Below, piece after piece: positions 14,253 to 28,100 of a stretch of 64,000 nt of DNA (positions are counted from its first letter, which is position 1; each line of letters begins with the position of its first letter). The notes below the pieces were generated by a model that had not been told where the DNA came from, did no database searches, and worked only from the letters and a program-made list of their open reading frames with translations. The DNA is from Larus michahellis. Its lineage: Eukaryota; Chordata; Aves; Charadriiformes; Laridae. The DNA lies in NCBI RefSeq assembly GCF_964199755.1, contig NC_133901.1, positions 47,337,418 to 47,401,417 of the forward strand. The letters run 5' to 3'. Position numbers and translations under genes: made by a program.

Positions 14253-15287
14253 CCCTCTTGCGTGAAGGGGAGACTGTCACAGCCACATGGAGATGCACAT
14301 GCTTTAACCGATCTGATGCCATCTAGCAGATGTATCCATAAGCAGACACTTACATAACAGAAGGTGCTAGAACTCATGTAAAGTTTGTGTTTTATCTCCA
14401 GTACAGTCAAGCGTACTCTTGGGTGTTGCTAGCTGAAACTCAGATTTTCTGCTTCTAATTAAAAGAGCATCTGTTTTCAATATCCTAGAAAAATTATTCC
14501 AGGCTAAAAGACATATCCAGAAAATAGCTGCTTCTCTAATTAGCACGCTGAATGCTTATCTGTTTTTCTTCTTCCTAGTATTAAATGGTTTCTTTGTATT
14601 TGGTATTCATTTGTATCACAAGCCATCCAATAAATCAGATAAGAGATGTCAACCTGTATCACATAATGGCTAGTCTTAGCCTCTTTAAGAAAATAAAATG
14701 TTTAACATATTAAAAACAAAACATTGCACTATTTCATGCCATGTTATACATAAAAGGCATGATGCCCATAATGCAGGATATGGCATTCCATGCTATGCTG
14801 TGACTTGCCATTTTGAAGTGAGATGTACTAGTTCAAGATCTCACCGCAGCAGAGATACTCTATAAAGAACAGCATTTCTTTTAAGGAGAAATGTTGAAAC
14901 AAATCCACTGCAATAACATTTTATTTTATTTTAATGACCTTCAAAAGCCAACATGATTGCACAGCAAAGTACAGTAAAGGAAGTAATTATTAAAAAAAAA
15001 AAAAAAGCTTCCAAAGTAGATATTCTTTCTGAACAAGCAACCATGAATAAGCCTAACCTTTTGCTAGTTAAAGATAAAAGTGGAGCGTCCTGTTAGAGAT
15101 ATGAAAACTAGTAACAAAATGTGATTTTATCACATCAGAACACAGGAAGATTTTGAGAGAGCTGTTTGGAGCAGACTGTTGATCCAGGTATGAAAGGAGC
15201 AGTCAGGGAAGATAAAAGCCATTGCTGAGAAGCTAAATGTATTGCATTCAGGGAGAAGGGGACCAAAGAAGTTCTTCCACCAGTACC

Positions 15288-15312
15288 TTTTTTTTTTTTT
15301 TTTTTTTTTTTT
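15288..15312 (+). repeat. poly-T tract (25)
   Basis: Twenty-five uninterrupted T. On the - strand it would be a poly-A tail, but no retrocopy is recognisable next to it. Confidence 0.95.
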
Positions 15313-17507
15313 AACCCAGGGGTTAATCACAGAAATCTTAATCTGAAGAAGCCATAAAAGACAAATGCAAAGCAATAGACAAAGGGAAAAGGAATGTATG
15401 TGTGTGTAGCTAATGTGATTAATAGCTAACAGTTTAACTGTATGTGTAGACTCTTTATTAGCTATCACCACCTTTCTGAATACTTTTTTGAACAGTCAGT
15501 GTAACGTTTATTGTAGCTAAAAGAGTAAATAAGGTGTTGGGAATTCTTGGAAAATAAATAGGAAATAAAATAGAAAACATTTACTGTACAAGCCCATGCA
15601 ACACATTCTTCAGTACTGTGTTCCTCGTCAGAGTCCCTCGGCCTCATGGAAGGATATATAAAAGTTTTGTAGTTCTAATAAGGATGATCAGAGGCGCGTA
15701 ACTACTCAGTCACAAAATGGCCAAAAGAAATCTGTAGGGGAATACTGAGCTCCTCAGTTCATGAATGATGTAGAGAAGGTGAATAGAAATAAATTATCCC
15801 GTGTCTCAAGATAAAAGAGATAAGAGCCATCCTAAGAGATTTTTGTGTTTCAAGCAAACAAAAGAAAATATTTTTTTTATATAACAAAAAGTTACACTTA
15901 TGTATTCATTGCAACAGGATTTGTGGGGGTGAAGAGAATGCTTAGTTTTGCAAATGGTTCTTTGGAGCAGGAGTCCATCAGCGATTATTGAATGTGAACT
16001 GCGTGCACCTCCAAATTAAGCAGATCTTATGCTGTTGATCCTTGGCAAGATATTTATGTGGAAGGAGGCCCCTTTCTGGGCAGCGTTCTTTCACGAGCAC
16101 CCACTAGTTGCCCCTGTGGGAGGGAGGATACTGTCTGGCTACTGCCCTCATCCGGTATAGCCATTCTCAGGTTAATGTGCCTGCAACAAATATAATGAAA
16201 TAACAAAATACTAGAACATATTAGAAATTAAAATGCACATTCCACGGTGAAACAAGACATTAACAATTGTTTCCTGGAGTAACTTAATTCTTTTAAGTTT
16301 TTTTGTGTCAGAAACTGAGGTGGATTTACCTCATTAACCACTTCTCAAAGCAACATTTCTCACAGGAAAACTGCTTCTGTGATAAACTTTCATCCCACTT
16401 TGGTTCTGGTCACAGGATTCTTCTACCAATTTCATACACATACACGTCAGTATGTGCTAACATTACTGCCATCCCTGTGGCACTAGTAAACTTCACAAGT
16501 GGGCTTCCTGTATCATGTATCCTCAAGGCTTCTTGCTCTTATTTCAATGAGACAGCAGATAACTTGACCACAGTTTTCTAGGTTCGGCAGAAACACCTAA
16601 TGGAACGGGAAGAAAACAAGGCAGGTAAATGCGAGTTTGTACAAAGTATATCCCTTAGTAATAACAAAACACTGTGAGCCCAGCCATTTGCAAAGTGAAT
16701 CCAACAAGTTTATATGCTGCTCTGCATAGTTAATGATAATGAGAATTACACATGGGCATCAAAAAGAAAAGAGCAGCTATCGCATTTAAATACTATGCGT
16801 GAGAAAATATAGCCATCAATGTACTAACAAAATTGCCTGCATACTTTATGTCAGCAGCCTTGTCGATTTGATAGTAGCTTCAACTCTTTATCCCGTTACA
16901 ATGTAAAAAAAATCTTTGTATGATGTACATTGTCATTGCAGACTTCATTGGTAAAGCTGTGAATGTCTTTGTTAACGACAGTAGATTCTTTCCAAGGTAG
17001 CCAAAGTTTGTTGATATTACTTGTTCTGGCTTGGCACACTGAACACATACCTTATTAAGAGAGACTGAATAATAATAATAAACATATCTTTATGGTTGTG
17101 TTTTACAGCTTTATTGAGTTTTTCCCCTCTTTGGTTAACGGTACCTTCGGCATTGGTAGCTGGCATCATTCTAAATGTTGATCCATGTCTGCAGATGGCA
17201 CAGGCTGAAAAAGGACCATACACTTTATCATTTCATTGTAATAACAAACTCAACGTCGTCTTCATCAACAGAGAAACGGAAGAAGCTAAAGTGCCAGTGA
17301 AAGGAAAAATTCTGGCTATTTCACTCACTTTTCACTCTGAAAAGAGTACAGAAATTTTAGCCCAGAAACGGAGAAAATAACTTACTTGAGGGCGGGAGGA
17401 ATTTGCCACAATCGGTGCCTTCCTGGGACAGGACTAACTAAATGAGAAATGCTGCTCTTCATGACCAAGAATTTGTCAGAGCCTGGAAAGTAATTAGCAT
17501 TATAGGC

Positions 17508-17524
17508 TTTTTTTTTTTTTTTTT
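17508..17524 (+). repeat. poly-T tract (17)
   Basis: Seventeen T in AT-rich intergenic DNA. Similar shorter tracts occur at 1981-1994 (T14) and 14992-15006 (A15). Confidence 0.95.
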
Positions 17525-20500
17525 ATTTCACAGCTTCCCATGTATGTAGATAGCTCCTTGCATCTTCCTTTAAAGCAGTTAACCCAGGCCACAATCTGAA
17601 ACAGGATGTCTGGGTGCATCTATATCCATTGAATGGCAGCTTGGATGAAATCCCAAATGGCAGTTCCCCTGTAAACTTATGTAAATCTTTGGTGCATGTT
17701 TTTATTTAGAAGCTGAGGAGCTTTTCGAGTCAAGAACACCTTAAGGGGAGGAATTTTTTTAAAATCCTTTTACTTTTTTTTTAATCCAGGATCTGTTACA
17801 GTTTTAAAAATATATGCTATTTTATGTATGGCTGTGTTTGTTTACATGAACTATAATGTTGTGGGTATCTTCCCTGAGTCAGTGACTGTGAAAAGGGAAA
17901 ATTTGCACTTTTGGAAAGGAACTGATGCTGACAGATAGGAGGTTTTGGAGTTCAATATCTACTCATGAATCAACCCCAAATCCCATTCTTCATACTCATA
18001 GAAAGCCAAAAAAAAAAGACAATAATTTAAGCATCTTTACTTAAAAAATATGACAAATGGCAAACAACGTGCATTGTTTAGCTACAAGTAGAAAAGAGTC
18101 ATCTGCTGTCCTTCCATGCCCTTATATGATACCTAATCAGAACAGATATGCATCAAATGAACAGAAAGCACGGTTTAAAACAAACGTTGTCTAGTTTAAA
18201 GTGGTGACTATATTATTATTTTGTATTTCAGTAATTATTCTCAATTTAGCTAAAATAGCCTTGTCACTGATCTTTATTAAATTGATCTACTACCCCAAAA
18301 TGAGTATATGCAGAGAGATTTACACCTAAATAGCCGTGTTACGTGCATCTTTCATTTGAGTTGGTATCCATCTGTACTGAGATCAGTTATTAGATGGGAG
18401 GGAAACGACATTTCAAACAGCGGAATATGTGTATTTCAGATGTGACCTCGTGGAGCGAGCCGGCTGGGGACATCGTCAGAGACTTGTGCACTTGAAAAAA
18501 GGCTGAGCACTTGTGAGCAGCTGTTGATGTGGCAATGGAAAATACTGAGGGTTCCAGAGATTGCAGAGGTATAATTTGGCCTGCGGTAAAAGTAAGCAGA
18601 AACGCTCACTGAAAAGAGCTCCTGTTGAAATCAATGAGGTTTTGCCATCAGCTATATTGAGAAAAGCACTAATGTTAATGGGGTTTTGTGTACGTTATTA
18701 TTCCAACAGTATTTTAACAGGAGGTTTCTATGCATAGTAGCATATGTGTTTTTATCAAGACAGAATCATATCTGGTGAGCAAAATTTCCCCTTATGAGCT
18801 ATAGATATGTCTTAATTGTATTTAGAATGTGTCAGAATATAGTATGTATTAGAATGTGTGTGGTGTAAATATTATGTAGTTTACAGTATATTTAGAACAT
18901 ATTAGAAGTTTCAGAATGCTGTTAAGATATTAATATTTTATTTTTAATTTTGAGTTCATTTCACATTCAAAGATGCTGTTGTTTTACAGAGCATTAACAA
19001 ACCCTCTAATTCATCATATCATGCTATGTAAACCATAGTATAATGCACGGGACAGTATTGGTCCCAGTAGGTGGGAGTCTGTGTTTAGAAATCAAGAGAA
19101 AGTCTTGTTGTGGCGTAATAAGATGCCACTACTGAAGGATCCAGATCCAGTTAAGGTTTTTCAACTTTTCATAATAACTGGTTCGGGCATTAAACTATAG
19201 TGCTGTTTGCCAGAACTATAGTCTGTATGATCATGAAGTCCATAAGCTACGTGGAGCAAGACTAATTCTGATAGTGTTTGGGGGGAAGGGGGAGAGCGGC
19301 ATCTATTAAAAATAATTTCTGAGAAGTACCTTCAACAGGTTTGAAGAACTTAGTTTGACATGACCTTATTCTGATGGCGAAGTAGTGACATATCCGTGGT
19401 CTTTTCTATGGACTCATCCATAAAATATATCAATGAAGTGTTAATATTAATTTTTCTTACTACTGTCACTATGAGATAAAATGAATGCTATTGCTCATAA
19501 TGTACAGGTGAAGACCTGAGAAATACAGCTGTTCTCTAGTTCTGACAATCCATTTTATACATACATGAAGAGAGTTGGTTTTTTTCAGTGCCCTTAATGT
19601 TATGTAGCAGTTCATAGGCTGACATAGCAGACAAATCAAATCTGAACTTCAGACCACAATACGTTAAATTCTAGATTAAAATATCCCCTTCTTTTAGAGC
19701 AGTCACTTGGAGAGGAGGTCAATCAGCAGATGTAAAGAATTAAAAAACATCTCTTAATACGCCTACACTCTGAAATGCTATCAGTGAGGTTTATAGAATC
19801 TCTAAGACCTAAGGCAAGAATTTTGTAGAGAACGATCAGAAAAAGAAAGAATGAAGAAATCACTTAAACACCTGGTTGCCCAGCTGGAGTATAGCATCGC
19901 ACTTTTACGTTCTAATTCCAGCAGGTTATAACTGTCACGCCACACTATACTTTGCTAATGCCTTCAAGAATAAGTTGCCACTTGGTAAAAGTACAAAACC
20001 TTTAGAAAACACTACTTTGATTCCAAACTAATGTGTCTGCACTGACTCCACGTAGTAACTAATACAGCCTTTATTCTGCTCCTGATGATAGGAATGAGCA
20101 TTATGAAAACAGCACTTTCAATGACATTTTCTAGCTGAGAGACCTGAGTTTTTATGTTGTCTGTTATAGTGTGGTGTTTAAATGGGTTTTGAAAGGAAAA
20201 AAATATTAACTGAGGTATAATTATTGGAGAGACCTCAGCCAGCCAAAGAAGAGAGTGTTTGTAACAATCTTGTTACAACACATGGTATCTTCTTCTTCCT
20301 CATCTTAGATGTTCTCATAGCTAGCTGATGCTTACTTCACAACCTTAATATCAATATAGGATCTGGTCTCATACCCCTGCAACTGTTTTGATCCCCCATA
20401 ACACATACACATTTTTATTAGCTAAAGGCCAGGAAACCAATTTTGGAGTAAAGAAAGTTAAGGTTCCTTTGATAGTTGCCATATTCCATTAGTAAAGCCA

Positions 20501-21380
20501 AAGTGTCTCTTGACAATCAGAAGAATAGTGAACATCACTTTTATTTTTTTTCCTTAAATCTACGAGTTCTGAGTCTTTAGCCAGAGGTTCTGCACCAGAA
20601 ATATAGTGCTTTCAGCCACAGTGGCATCAGCAGCAAGCATCAAATGAAAATAGAGAGCAAGTACTTTTATTTCTCATTCTCTTCTGTGCTTGTCGTTGTG
20701 CTGCCGTTTCATATATTGAGATCACTCAACCTTGACATGAGCAAAACCTGTCTGAGGACAATATGGCAGTGAAAGAGCAGCTTTTAGACTAGAATCTTCT
20801 GAAAGCACATTATCTCAGGCAATTGTGAAGACTCAGCATCTGCCTTCTCCAACTAAAAGTTAAACATCATTTTCCTTCTTGCTTCTATCATGTAAGGGTA
20901 CACTCTTCCACCTTTGAAATGAGAAACAAAACAGAGCCTTACAGCCTGTTTGAGAATATCTGCATGTTCTCGGCACAAGTAGCCAATTTGCCCTTCTTAG
21001 TTGGGAGTCAAGTAGGATCATTCCAGTGGTGCACCCTGGGTAAGGTACTGAAGCTCGTCAAAACACCTGCTTCGAACGCAGTCCAATTTGATTCAACGTA
21101 ATGAAACTGCTGCCACTGCAAACCATCCCCATACAAATAAGGAGGAAGGTTCTCATATATCAAGAAGCTATAAACACATCTTAGGTTTCATTTCCCCTGC
21201 TCTTTTACTGTTGCTATCAAGAGTTACTCATGGACTGTAAATTGGCATAGTAAATAGGGGGAAAAAAAGAGAGAAAAAGCTTTTTATGCAGTGATGTTTC
21301 ACATGGCAGATTGAAATTTGCAAGAGTGGAGCTCTTTTCTTCACTCTGACAGTTCTTCTGAGGTTCTAGGTGCAAACTTA

Positions 21381-21515
21381 AGTGCCTTTTGTCTTTGTTT
21401 ACCCATCAATAAAATGGGAAAATGGTACTTTTTTTGTTTGACTGGGTTGCGTTGAAGATAAGTGCATCGCAGATTTTAAGTTCCACAGATACTTTAGTAC
21501 TGGGCAGTACAGAAG
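21381..21515 (-). mobile_element. possible MIR-like relic
   Basis: TTACCCATCAATAAAATGGG and AAATGGTACT, followed about 50 bases on by AGATACTTTAGTAC, recall the CCCATCTGTAAAATGGG part of a MIR-type SINE. The similarity is limited. Confidence 0.35.
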
Positions 21516-24500
21516 AATCCAAGATAACAGTTACCTCAAGAAAGACGAAATTTCACAAGTTTAGCCAAGGCAAATTCTTAACCAGTGAGCAGACAACAGT
21601 CAGACTTCCATCAGTGGATGACCTTAAAGTATGCCAGCTTCCTGAAAAAATATTTTCAGGTAGGAGAACCCTTTCTTGACTTAGAGCTCTTCAGTAAGTG
21701 CCCTTATGTCACTTGTGCCTTTATACTTTGACTTTGTTCTGCTGAGTGGGTTGCACTCGGGAGCAGTTTTTGCCTTATGGAGCGGTACCGTGTGATATGG
21801 AGCTCAAGTGAAAACTCAAAACGTTTCCTGTAGCTGGTGTTACCGTCCCTCACTACATCTGAAATGAAGACAGGAGGAAGTCTCAAGATCACGGGTGTGC
21901 ATTGCCCGTCTGCCCTACTGCATAGAGGCCATTTATTACATCCCAGGTTAACATATGGTAAAAGAGAAAGAACAGTGAAGAAAATTGTAGGGAGACACTG
22001 ATTTTTATTTTTTTTTTTACCTTTACAGAAAAAAGGTAAGAGTTTCTGAAGATCAGAAGGTTTTAAGCCTTTGATATAGAACAGAAATGTCTCACCGAGA
22101 CATTGAGTGGTTTCTATCCAGGCACGCTGCTTCTGTGTTAAGTTCATCTATGAATGTCCTTGGGAGTGTTTTGAGAACATTATCTATAATGAGATTAGTT
22201 TCTGAGATTAAGAAAGGACAAAAGTTATGAAAAAAGTGCTAGTGAAACTTTTGAAATTTACACAGAGCTAGAGTAACTTCAGTCTCTGGCTGCCCCTCTT
22301 GGTTCCTTTTAAGTTACATTTTTAAATGTAACACCATCAATAAGATCCGAAAAATGGCATTTGTCTTGCCCAATCTGGTTGATTTCTGGTTGGTGTCAGG
22401 TTAGTTTTAATTGGTTATTTCCTATGTCATTTTACTAGTGATTGCTGACTGAAGAAAGAAATGTATTTGGCCTTGCTGGGCTGGTGCCAAGCTAGAAATG
22501 TACTACAGCTACCATTCAGAAAGATGAGCAGAAAATAAGATCTTTACATGACAGGCCATGGCTGGGCTCTTGGGAAAATGCAGACAAAATTTACTTGAAA
22601 TCTGGATCCAGGCTGAAATCAGTGGTTAGTAAATTTGTCTTCCAGCTAGCTCAGTACTTTCTTCTCTGTCTCCTGTTGAAATTAGGTTTACATGCTGTTT
22701 AGCCAGAAATGTTTCAGCTCCCTCTTTGCATTTCACAACGTATTTCCGCTGTGGTGTTGGACCAAAACTAATGATGGGAGCAGGCGCAGCTCTCAGGGTC
22801 ACACATCATCTCTGCTCTCCCTTTGCAATCACCGCTAGACAAGCCTTTTTGTTGAAACAGCAGGAGAAGAAAGGTTATTAGACCTTGGTTCACAATTTGA
22901 AGTTCATGATTCTCAATAAATGTTAAATGTGAAGGCAATGATGGCAGCAGCAACTTCTCTAGGACAGGCTGTGTGCCTGCTCAGGTGGAGCTGTGTACCA
23001 GCCCGTCTGTCACACGGGTGGCAGCTCAGTAAATACCCAGCTTTCTGCTAGGCTGTCAGTGTATGAGAGGAAGGGATTGATGGTTTTTCCAGTAAACAAA
23101 TGTGGTGGGATAGACTGTTTTACATTTTTGCAAACCTTTGAAGAAATTTCTTTACAACTGAATAAAAACAAATAATCGAAATATCTCTTGTTTACTCTGT
23201 GCTTAGAAATTACTGATATAGAGAGGTTTTTTTAGGTAACTTGTTACATTGTTTAAAGACATTGATTAATTAACAGCTTAAATTTTTGCTTCATTTAAGC
23301 TGAATTTTTTAGTCTTTCCCTGCATTGATTCTCAAGGCTGGGATCCTGATGGCCGTGTGGAACAACTAATAACTGTTCTTTTCATAACAACATTTAAGGT
23401 TTTGAAAAATCACAATCATAAGTCCCCTCAGTCTTCTATTTTCTACTCTGAATTCCTTCTAACTTTGTCAAGGGTCCTGTTCCTTTATTATCCCGTTTGG
23501 TGTTTTAATGTGGGCTCCATGCAGTTTGCTTACATCTTTCTCAGTGCGTTGGTCCTGGCTCCTGTTTTAAGACCAGACTCCACTCAAAGCATCATCAGCA
23601 TGAAGCAAGGTGGCATACTTTAATGTGGAACCGATCTGGTCATTTCATGCATTTAAGAGAGACCAGATCATAAAGTTCTGCTCACCTAGTTGTCTTATTT
23701 TTCCTCTGTTTAAAAACAAAACCTTCTTAAGCCCTGATTTATATTTCCACAGAGCTCATGTTGCCAAGACAACTATAATAAATGTTCTCTTCTGGAAAAA
23801 CCTCTTGTAGTCCTAAGAAGCTTTCTCAGATATACTATTCAAGCTGAAATGGTTGTAAAAAGAAATACATAGTGAATTCAGTAGCATTTTTCCATATGCT
23901 ATCAATTTAATTGACATGGTGGGATTATTCCCCACTCTGTGTTTGCAGGTGATATTATTCTTCATTTTCACTTGAATGGTATGAAGGAAAGAAATCCAAT
24001 AGATTTTTTTTTTTCTGATGTTTATTGAGTTAAAAAGGAGCAGGAAGTATTTCTGGTCAAATATTTTAGGTAGTAGAAACGCACATTCTCTGTGTTGCTC
24101 TGACATTAATTATCAGTATCTTCGTGGGGAAAAAGCGGGGGAGGCTTCATTTCTGGCAGAAATATGTTAGCTGCTAAAGCAACTAAAGAAATTAACAAGA
24201 TGGTTGTAGGTTTTTTTTTTTAAATCGATTTCTGGATTTTTTTTCATTATTTTATATTCCACTTTCTCAGCATTGTATAATGTAAGGTCTCTAGGGCAAC
24301 AGTACTGACCCTGATTCAGTTCTGCAAATTTGGAAGCCCTAGAATATATAGGAGATATAAGATGCTACCATAATTTTAACCACTACATCAATTTGACCTG
24401 TGCTTTAATTCATTAACAGTGATTAGTCATTGGTCTTTAGTGTGTTTAAAGGTTTGTACTTGTTTATCAAAGAAACAAAATCATATCACTTGAATAAGGT

Positions 24501-25162
24501 TATAAATCACAGCATCCATACTGAATTTACCACACTGTGTCTTACTTGGCATATGAACAATGAGAAAATTTAGATTGTGAGTGTTAATGAAGACCACAGG
24601 AAATAAACCATGTAATATTTTGAATAAAAACAGCTCTGTTTCCATCTTGATTGGATACGTTTTTTGTACAGCTGGTATGGGATAAATTAAATCTGTGGTT
24701 GCACACAATAGTCTCCTCTACATACAGAGTCTTGGCCATAGCATAGACACATAGTTTGGTGAGGAATCCTAGCTCAAGGGGGAGTAAAGAAGTTGAAGAA
24801 CACAAACCGTAGGTATTTTGAAACACTGGACCAATGCTTAGAAAGATATTCAAATTAATAATAAAAGGTATTCCATTTTCATATAAACCCAAACCAACCT
24901 ATGTAAAATCAGCATTCTTGAAAAAATTCTGTTTAACTGATTAGCTAAAATTTCCTGCACAAAACTGTTTGAATTGAAAAATTTCAGCCATTCCTCTATT
25001 TTCAACCAAGGCAGGGAAAAGAGACCCGAGAAAAAAGGAAGTAAAAAAATAGACAGAATTTGTGTTCACAGGAACGATTTGGATGACTGGTTTCCAAAAT
25101 ATACTATTTTTGCGAATGGGTTAAGATGCAACTGATAAATGCACAAAGGGCTTCAGTTCTCC

Positions 25163-25185
25163 TTTTTTTTTTTTTTTTTTTTTTT
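25163..25185 (+). repeat. poly-T tract (23)
   Basis: Twenty-three T. No retroelement body is recognised on the flank. Confidence 0.95.
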
Positions 25186-28100
25186 CACAACAGCTAGTTC
25201 AGCAAGGTATAGAAAATATTTCAGCAGTAGAATGAGGAACTAAAGGGAGCAACCAGGAACGCATGTAACCCTTCCTCCCACCAGCCCTCTAGAGGATACA
25301 GAGTACTGAGAAGCTCATTTTAAAAAACTATCATTAGCAATGACTTTTCAAAAAGGCACAAGTCTTTACAATTATAGCTGTTCTTGTTCTAAACATGTTT
25401 CAGTCATCAGAATTTGGGAGATAGAGACATCTGAAAAGCTGTATAACATAAAGGCTGATTAAAGATTCTGCAACTCCAAGAGCATGTGAACACTGCTAAG
25501 AAAGAATCTTCTTTCTTCTGTAAAAACACATACCGGTTCTGCATTTAGATAAAGTAATCACTGAAGATGGGTAAAAAGAGGTTCTTGGCAACAGCGAGGT
25601 CTTTGTGGAGGAATATGTTGCTTTTCTGTAGAGTTCCATCAACATATTCATATTTCCTTCCAAGAATCTTATTTTCAGAATTAGCATATTTTTTTATATC
25701 TCCTCTCAGATACACTGTGTCACTTGCTCTACACAGTTCCCATTTATAACTGATATCACATGAGCTTCATTAAGACTCAGAGCAGAGCCTGAGCTGTTAT
25801 GACACAGGATCACATATATGGGCACAAAATGTCTTTGATAAGTAGTTCAGAGATTTTTTTTTAAATTATTTTTATTTTTAAGATAGAGTATCTATGCTAA
25901 ATATAACCACATTCAAAACTGAAATAAAGGGGAGTCCTGAATCTCATCAAGGTTCTGTTCCATCCCAGGTCATCTTGGCAGAGAGATGTGGATGCAATTT
26001 CCCAGAGAATTCTCAAACGCTTTCATCCCCAGGAGCTAAGAAGCTAGACATCAAACTCAAATTTCTTTCATAGTAACCTGCACTTTCATTTGTAGGTAAG
26101 AACCCATGCTTTACTTCAAGTAATTTTCTTCAATCAAGGTGGGGAGGGCCCAGATCTGGCTGATCAGTTTAATTGTAGGTTTCCACCTCTGTCTCTGCAC
26201 AATCACTACCTAATGTCATTTATGAGTTTTATTTATTAAGCTCTGATTGTGGTTTCCCTTGACCCCTCCTGTTCCCTTCATGGGGCACGTTATGATGGAG
26301 GCTTCCTCTTTGACTGTGGTGCCTTTACAACGCTGTTCTGCGACCTGTGCATTAGGTGTGGAATAGATGTTGTGTGAGTCTCTGAACTAGACAGACACCT
26401 ATTTCATGGTTGCCTGAAACTGGGAGTCCTGGCTTGGGTCACGCACACGCTGACCTACCATCCTGTACTTCTATGCTCCATATGTACCTGAGGACATTAT
26501 CAACACCACCGTGGCTGCATCTAACACAGAGATGAAGAAGCTAAGCTTTAAACTAGAAAAATAAAATGCTGCTATCAATATAGCTGTGGCAGACTGGAGC
26601 TCAATGTGGGCTCGCTGCCCGAATATTTATTTATCTTCCTGGGCAAGTTTTCTAGCTGAATCGGTCTGCAGTGGCTACGTGGCTAGCAGAAGCTGAACTT
26701 AGCTGGGTGAATGCTTGCATTAACCTGCAGTACAAGCTTAATACTTGCAAATCAGCTGCAGGGAATATAGAACAGAGATGACTGGCATGAGCACAAGAGT
26801 GTTGGGTGCTCTTGGATAATCCCTCCCATAAGGTGTTCTCCAATATATTACTGCATACACTAGCCTTATGAGTTAAAAAGTTAGAAGGAGTAACTTTCGA
26901 CCAAAGTAAATGGACTAAAGCAATATGATAGGTTGGTGGAACGGTGCAACTTTTGATTTACTCTGATGAATCTGTAGGTCAGCACATCTGTATTTCTGTC
27001 ATGTACAGGGTAAGATTCACAGCTTCTATCCCCAACAAAATGTTGAGAATGTTAATTATACTAAATCTTGCAACTTCAGGCAAAGGAACTAACTCCCAAA
27101 GCAGCTGTATTCCAGGAGAGAGGAAGAAAGAAATATTTAATTACCTACTGCTATCACAAGTGTTAAAATATATCATCTCTAATGGAAAAAAAGCCCGGTG
27201 CATCCTAATAAAAAGGAAAGGGATAAGCAAGAGAGATGTATGAATGGGCAACTTGTAGATGGTGATAGACTCCATAAATCTTACAGCATGGTAGCAGCAC
27301 AGTGATGGGTAGCTATTTAATACACCATGTTACTACAAATTATAGAATGCAAGACCTGACCCATGCAGCCATTTGCTTACTGATGCCACGAGGAAGGGCT
27401 AAAGCAGCCCTTAGGGCAATTATAATCTCCAACAGGCTGTAAATTCAGTTGAAATCTTCCTCTTTCCTCAGTTGTGCTCTTATTTCTTCTCATTTTCTTC
27501 AAATTCAGGTAAGTGAAAAGTTCATGCAGGATGAGAAAGGACCCTTTCTGATGCCTGTTGTTCCTTAGATATACCACACAATGTATATCAATGTTAGTCG
27601 TTACAAAGTTTTGTTGACAGGTGTCACTGACATATTGCTGTCTTTTTAGAAATTTTCCTTCCAGATATTCCAATAGCAAATGTTTACATAGTGCAAGGGA
27701 TTAGAATGATAAAATAAATAAACATTGTCCAGCTGAATCTGGAAAATCTCAGCTGCTTCACCAATGTGTGTGTATGTATATATAAACAAAAAGAATTTGA
27801 AATGGAAACCAGAGAGGTTAGCGCAAAACAAGCTGTATTGCTAGTTCTTTAGCTTACTTCACAGAGTAAACTGCCTTCCTCTTTGATTTTCAGTTTTTCT
27901 AGAACCTTTGTAATTCACCATGGTCTCCTTCTTGCTCAATTAATAGTTTGTAAAGTGCTTTTGGGTCACATAAATCTGTACTTGTATTCTGTTTGAATTT
28001 ATCACCCTGTTTTCCCTGTAAGCAGTTTATGTTTTGATGCTTTTATGCAGTGAATTCTCAAAGACTTAAGTAGGATGCAAAGTACTACCCCGAAAAAGGT

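Larger units (their letters stand above)
1..15287. other. intergenic DNA, no gene supported
   Basis: AT-rich sequence with stops throughout all frames. The open frames are at most about 140 codons, lack splice-site framing or recognisable domains, and many begin with non-ATG codons. It contains the MIR-like relics at 1485 and 12020 and the short duplications at 2315, 4979 and 14227. I see no RNA gene or other mobile element I can name. Confidence 0.7.
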